Source of the DNA: Spirochaetaceae bacterium
GTDB taxonomy: Bacteria > Spirochaetota > Spirochaetia > B11-G9
NCBI GenBank assembly: GCA_030633365.1
Contig: DAOVSY010000083.1
Location: forward strand, 1-9,897
Reading direction: 5' to 3'
Length of the DNA: 9,897 nt
The position numbers were made by a program, and so were the translations under genes. Below the pieces are notes generated by a model. It was not told the origin of the DNA and did no database searches. It saw only the letters and a list, made by a program, of their open reading frames with translations. Positions 6,791 to 9,897 of the stretch are shown piece after piece (the first letter of the stretch is position 1; the number at the start of each line of letters is the position of its first letter).

Positions 6791-8132
6791 AATATAAACT
6801 AATCGAAGTGGATAATTTGGATGTAGTATCCCAGCTTCCATCTTCGGGAACATATCGCAGATTATAACCCAGAGTAATAACAGCAGGTCCTGTTTTGTAA
6901 TTGATATTTGCACCTATTACTGCATTATCAGGATCAATTAAATCTGCCCAGTCTTCTATATACCTTTTGTCATAGCTGGCATCCAGAAAAATACCCGGAA
7001 GAAGTCCTTCTCCTAAAACAAGTACAGACCTTATGTGAGGATAAGTAGTTTCCTTTCCATCGACTCTATTGAAGGCACCATCAACTGATGTATTAAACAC
7101 AAACATTCCATCAAGGAATGAAAAACCCAGACTTGCAAGCCATCCATTGTAGCCATCAACAGTCACACTGCCGTCATAAATTTCATATTTCGTTTCCCTA
7201 TAGAGATCATAGACTGAATCAAAATAGAAAGGCATAAAGTTATCACTCAAAAATAACGCATTTAAACCATAATTAATAAACTTGGCCAGTTGTCCTCCCA
7301 CTCCTATCATGCTGCCGGTGTTTGTATTTGAATCTCCTGACTGAAAAGCAATATCACCAAATAGTGCAAGTGAAAAAGCATTGTTTGATATTATTGGCTG
7401 TTTAAAATCAACACCATAAATAGATACAGCCTCTGGAGAATATGTTGTCAGTTCATCTATTTCAGTAAAATCATAAAGAGAATCAGGTTCTGTGTCAAAA
7501 GCAACTGTAGTCCCAATTTGAAGATCTTTAATTATTGGAATATCAAGAGAAGTAAGAGGTCTTATATACATTCTTGTTCCAAATACATCCATTTTTGCAA
7601 GGTTCCCGGCAAATGTTTCTATTCCAACATAAGGAAAGTTGAAAAGTTTTCCATCCAGATCGAAGGCGAGTCCTACCATTCTTTGTTCAGGCAGAAAATT
7701 TGTATTGGAATAATTGCCCATTATAAAACCATTACCCAGGGTTCCGTCCTGTATGGACCCAATTTTCCCATAAATAGAATCACCCTTATGGCCATATCTG
7801 ATATATTGAAAAATTGGAAGATAGATGTCCAGGAATGAACGATCACTCGAAGTTGTCCAGTCTTCTTCTCTAAAATCAAAGTTTCCATTACCATCATCGA
7901 AACGGTAATGAAAAGTTAAATCCAATCCAATTCCAAACTTTCCAAATGCAAAATCTGGTTTAATTGAAAGCATTTGATAGGAAACCTCAGAATCTCCTTC
8001 ATTGATTGATTCTGCGCCAATTTCCAAATCCATTTGAAAATTAAATCCAGCACTATCGCCTTCCTCACTGAATGCAGGAATAACTAACATTGTTATAATA
8101 AGTAACAAAAATATTTTTCTTAGTAAATTCAT
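6789..8132 (-). CDS. Outer-membrane beta-barrel protein, paralogue of the downstream barrel
   Basis: I start this at the ATG 8132-8130, giving 447 residues. It has a clean signal peptide (MNLLRKIFLLLIITMLVIPA, then FS before EEGDSAGF) and a Shine-Dalgarno AAAGGAG 5 bases upstream. A longer frame reaches 8234, but its extra 34 codons are only the translated repeat array and should be dropped. The mature part is all predicted beta-strand with many aromatic and glycine residues and ends in STSISLY, an aromatic C-terminus expected of a BAM-folded barrel. It matches the barrel half of the next gene along much of its length: TLGNGFIM against TLGHGILM, QRMVGLAF against RRVGLNL, FGTRMYIRP against FGTRLYFRP, and a PFYF...YRETKY segment. 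It lacks the FecR domain. It overlaps the next gene's ribosome site, so the two are probably made together. The substrate or function is unknown. Confidence 0.8.
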   Translation of the reverse strand: MNLLRKIFLLLIITMLVIPAFSEEGDSAGFNFQMDLEIGAESINEGDSEVSYQMLSIKPDFAFGKFGIGLDLTFHYRFDDGNGNFDFREEDWTTSSDRSFLDIYLPIFQYIRYGHKGDSIYGKIGSIQDGTLGNGFIMGNYSNTNFLPEQRMVGLAFDLDGKLFNFPYVGIETFAGNLAKMDVFGTRMYIRPLTSLDIPIIKDLQIGTTVAFDTEPDSLYDFTEIDELTTYSPEAVSIYGVDFKQPIISNNAFSLALFGDIAFQSGDSNTNTGSMIGVGGQLAKFINYGLNALFLSDNFMPFYFDSVYDLYRETKYEIYDGSVTVDGYNGWLASLGFSFLDGMFVFNTSVDGAFNRVDGKETTYPHIRSVLVLGEGLLPGIFLDASYDKRYIEDWADLIDPDNAVIGANINYKTGPAVITLGYNLRYVPEDGSWDTTSKLSTSISLY

Positions 8133-8134
8133 AA

Positions 8135-8144
8135 CATCTCCTTT
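8135..8144 (-). promoter_or_regulatory. Shine-Dalgarno that decides the start at 8132, partly made by the repeat array
   Basis: The minus strand reads AAAGGAGATG immediately before TT-ATG. The AAAG (plus cttt, 8141-8144) is the terminal part of repeat unit 1, while GAG is unique sequence. The ribosome site therefore straddles the junction of the repeat array with the gene leader. It sets the true start at 8132 rather than at the upstream ATG inside the repeats. Confidence 0.75.
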
Positions 8145-8264
8145 GGTTGCATAGCCGAGCAGGGACGTAGTTCCGACCAGGCTTTGGTTGCATAGCCGAG
8201 CAGGGACGTAGTCCCGACCAGGCTTTGGCTGCATAGCCGAGCAGCCAACTTGTTGGCGACCAGG
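8141..8264. repeat. Three tandem 41-42 base GC-rich hairpin repeats
   Basis: Unit 1 is 8141-8181, unit 2 is 8182-8222 and unit 3 is 8223-8264. A fourth copy begins with CTTTG at 8265 and then breaks off. Units 1 and 2 differ at one base. Unit 2 is about 61% GC in otherwise very AT-rich DNA. Each unit begins CTTTGGYTGCATAGCCGAGC and ends GACCAGG. A central hairpin is present in all: GGGAC-gta-GTTCC in unit 1 (8162-8174), GGGAC-gta-GTCCC in unit 2 (8203-8215), and GCCAAC-tt-GTTGGC in unit 3 (8244-8257). A second small stem, GGYT-gcat-AGCC, lies near the start of each unit. The 41-base period shifts the frame each time yet stays free of stops, producing spurious reading frames. This looks like a dispersed palindromic (REP- or MITE-like) element, not a gene. 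No transposase is nearby. Confidence 0.9.
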
Positions 8265-8277
8265 CTTTGTCTAATCA

Positions 8278-8306
8278 AGTATACACCAGGAAAATTAAAA
8301 AAAACA
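8278..8306 (-). promoter_or_regulatory. Likely promoter of the barrel-FecR-mutL operon, just upstream of the repeats
   Basis: On the minus strand TATACT (plus agtata, 8278-8283) matches five of six -10 positions. Upstream are an A/T-rich spacer and a run of eight T's. The hexamer at the right -35 distance (TGTTTT, 8301-8306) is poor. Transcription would start near 8271, making a leader of about 140 bases that contains the whole repeat array. The -10 is good and the placement between a gene end and an operon start is sensible, but nothing else confirms it. Confidence 0.4.
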
Positions 8307-8327
8307 GTAATTAGGAAGTAAATATGA

Positions 8328-8426
8328 TTCTTAGAGGAGCTTTTTTCGATGTAACACATTTTGAATTTAAAAGTAACTCTTCTCTAAAATAACCACAGTA
8401 AACCGACGCAAAAAGCTCTCTTAGAA
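8328..8426. repeat. Imperfect inverted repeat overlapping the 3' end of the large barrel gene
   Basis: The left arm TTCTTAGAGGAGCTTTTT (8328-8345) pairs with the right arm AAAAAGCTCTCTTAGAA (8410-8426): four pairs, one mismatch, four pairs, one bulged G, then eight pairs. The 64-base AT-rich centre (8346-8409) has no recognisable gene. The right arm includes the TAA stop and last codon of the large barrel protein. It could be a remnant of a small inserted element, or a transcript-end structure for the minus-strand gene. The rest of the 156-base gap (8265-8420) holds only the promoter candidate. Confidence 0.5.
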
Positions 8427-8436
8427 AGTGAGCTTT
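8412..8436 (-). terminator. Possible short intrinsic terminator of the large barrel gene
   Basis: The minus strand can fold AAAGCTC (plus gagcttt, 8430-8436) with GAGCTTT (plus aaagctc, 8412-8418) around an 11-base loop that contains the stop codon. The descending arm runs into a total of five T's before GCG. The T tract is short and the stem overlaps coding sequence, so efficiency is doubtful. It competes with the larger inverted repeat for the same arm. Confidence 0.35.
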
Positions 8437-9897
8437 GCTGATATTCCTGCTTCTATTCCAAGTAGATAGTATTTTGTTAATGATTCAGAGCTTGTTATAC
8501 TTTTTTGATCAATACCAATTCCTGCAAATATTGAAATATTACCCTTATCAGTAAAAATCAGATCTGTAGAATGGTTTGCTGTAAGTGTAAAGGAAGTTTC
8601 TTTATTTTCAAAATTTTTGTTTGTATAAACTGTAAGCTTCTCTTTATGTTCAAAATATGGTTTGTTTTCTTCATTTTTATCACTTAATAATGGAATTACA
8701 ATTATTTTATTGGGAATGACCTGCCAGTTGAAGCTTCCTGTACTAGTACTATTCCAAATTATTGGCAGCAATTCCAAACTTTGATTACTTTGAAAATTAA
8801 CAGAGTTTTTTTGACTCAGGCTAAAATTAAGATATAGGGAGTAGTTTAAACTGAATACAGGATCTGAAAAGATCTCTGTACCATAAGACCTGTATTCACC
8901 ATTGATTGCAAAGATATTTGTAATTTCTTCTGTTTGGTACCAGTTTATTAAAGGGGTGGTGCCCAGTTTTCCAAAAACATTAAGAGCAGTAGCTCTTGTT
9001 TCAAAATTTATATTCATACTATCTGTAACTGAATCAAAATCTCTATTCAAATTCCTGGACATTATTACATTTAAAAAGCTGGGTAGAAAAATATCTACAG
9101 GTCTTGATCCGGAAAGTCTTGATAATTGTAAAGAAAACTCAGGTATGTATTTAGTACTAATTTGACCATTGGTTTTGTTTTTATACTCGATTTCAAAATC
9201 TGGATAAAATATCTCCCATAAAGGAATGCCTGCATAATAGTAATTCTGGTTTACAATATAGAGGATTGAATTTCCTGTATCTGTAAAAAAATTGTTATCA
9301 TTTACTGCATCATCTATTCCTTGTATTGTTTTGGTATATCCGGTTCCAAAATTCCATTGCTTCAGACTGTCTGGATTAAATGAAAACCCTGCATCCAGTG
9401 ATAGTGACTGACTTGTGTTTAGAACTCTTTCATCTGTGCCGGAAACATTGCTGATTAAGTTCTCATTTACTTCCAGAGATACTGTGTTTAAATTAAATAC
9501 AGGATTAATAATTATGCCTGTATTTCTGTCATTTTGAACATCTTCCGGCAGATACAGTGTATAGGAATGTAAAAATTTCTCGAAAGTATCCATATTGCTA
9601 TAGGGATCTTCATAACCCGATAATCTGAAATCTGTGGATGCTGATAGTTTTGATCCTTCGTCCCATGTTGTTGCAGAATTTATGCCCCAGTTTCTTACAA
9701 GGTTGTTATCATTGACTGAGGAATCTGCTGATAATATAAATGAAGTGAATCCCAGTTTTGTTGAAACTGTGCTTTCTCTGTAAGTTGAATTTGTAAGGGG
9801 TAGATTAATTTCATTATAAGTATCTGTTATAACAATCCCATTATCCAGAAGGGGGAGTGTAAATGACAGTCCAGGTGAACTGTACAGCTCAGTATTT
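8421..9897 (-). CDS. Large outer-membrane beta-barrel protein, N-terminus beyond the window
   Basis: The frame is open from the right window edge to the TAA at 8421-8423, giving 491 residues here with no start needed. An ATG at 9593 exists but has matching barrel-like sequence before it (for example GLSFTLPLLDNGIVITDTYN and ATTWDEGSKLSASTDFRLSG), so it is internal. The sequence is almost wholly alternating polar and hydrophobic strands with many Asn, Ser, Thr and aromatic residues. It ends GIEAGISAKLTF, with the C-terminal Phe of BAM-inserted barrels. There are no cysteines, coiled coils or known catalytic motifs. The whole protein is probably much longer than the two barrel proteins downstream, and I see no convincing similarity to them. 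Large spirochaete barrels of this kind include LptD- and SprA-like proteins, but I cannot place it in either family. It is separated from the next gene by 288 bases holding an inverted repeat, a promoter candidate and the repeat array. Confidence 0.75.
   Translation of the reverse strand, partial: NTELYSSPGLSFTLPLLDNGIVITDTYNEINLPLTNSTYRESTVSTKLGFTSFILSADSSVNDNNLVRNWGINSATTWDEGSKLSASTDFRLSGYEDPYSNMDTFEKFLHSYTLYLPEDVQNDRNTGIIINPVFNLNTVSLEVNENLISNVSGTDERVLNTSQSLSLDAGFSFNPDSLKQWNFGTGYTKTIQGIDDAVNDNNFFTDTGNSILYIVNQNYYYAGIPLWEIFYPDFEIEYKNKTNGQISTKYIPEFSLQLSRLSGSRPVDIFLPSFLNVIMSRNLNRDFDSVTDSMNINFETRATALNVFGKLGTTPLINWYQTEEITNIFAINGEYRSYGTEIFSDPVFSLNYSLYLNFSLSQKNSVNFQSNQSLELLPIIWNSTSTGSFNWQVIPNKIIVIPLLSDKNEENKPYFEHKEKLTVYTNKNFENKETSFTLTANHSTDLIFTDKGNISIFAGIGIDQKSITSSESLTKYYLLGIEAGISAKLTF

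Noticed and set aside
8133..8234. Extended N-terminus for the 6789-8132 barrel protein, starting at an ATG inside the repeat array
   Set aside because: The extra 34 codons are pure repeat translation. A signal peptide and a good Shine-Dalgarno belong to the ATG at 8132.
8141..8264. CRISPR array
   Set aside because: Units are directly adjacent with no spacers, and no cas genes are present.
8129..8359. A 76-codon minus-strand reading frame across the repeats and promoter region
   Set aside because: It exists only because the repeat lacks stops in several frames. It has no ribosome site and overlaps the start of the barrel gene.
8421..9593. Large barrel gene starting at ATG 9593
   Set aside because: The frame stays open with barrel-like sequence for 101 further codons to the window edge, and no ribosome site precedes 9593.

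Overview
The window is AT-rich and reads as an ordinary chromosomal stretch of a diderm bacterium. A free-living or host-associated spirochaete is my best guess. This rests on the paired TPR proteins (one lipoprotein-like, one membrane-anchored), a FecR domain fused to an outer-membrane barrel, the relaxed lipobox and the low GC. It is inference from style, not from a marker gene. There are no rRNA, tRNA, CRISPR, transposase or phage genes.

Left part (1-2762). A divergent start region (about 62-125) separates a minus-strand membrane protein that runs off the left edge from a plus-strand pair of TPR genes. The first TPR gene (126-836) appears to begin at a non-ATG codon. Its reading frame encodes a signal peptide and half of the first TPR upstream of the first in-frame ATG. 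The second (852-2762) is a membrane-anchored protein with a charged helical stalk and 13 back-to-back TPRs. They probably form one operon and act as envelope scaffolds.

Middle and right part (2854-9897). Everything is on the minus strand, so transcription runs right to left. The order is a large outer-membrane beta-barrel protein cut by the window end (8421 to beyond 9897), a barrel-only outer-membrane protein (6789-8132), a FecR-domain plus barrel protein (4636-6777), and mutL (2854-4623). The last three are spaced 11-12 bases apart and look co-transcribed. The two smaller barrel proteins are paralogues of each other. MutL is of the endonuclease type, with a beta-clamp-binding motif, but has an altered metal-binding motif. 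The TPR operon and the mutL operon converge at 2763-2853, which holds a nested inverted repeat.

The most unusual element is a GC-rich array of three 41-42 base repeats at 8141-8264. It lies between a likely promoter and the start codon of the 6789-8132 gene. Each unit contains a hairpin. The third unit has a different stem sequence that still pairs perfectly, and the last repeat supplies part of the gene's Shine-Dalgarno sequence. Just upstream, an imperfect inverted repeat (8328-8426) overlaps the end of the preceding gene. I see no evidence of a new multi-gene defence or mobile system. The repeat array, the apparent ATC start and the FecR-barrel architecture are the points most worth following.
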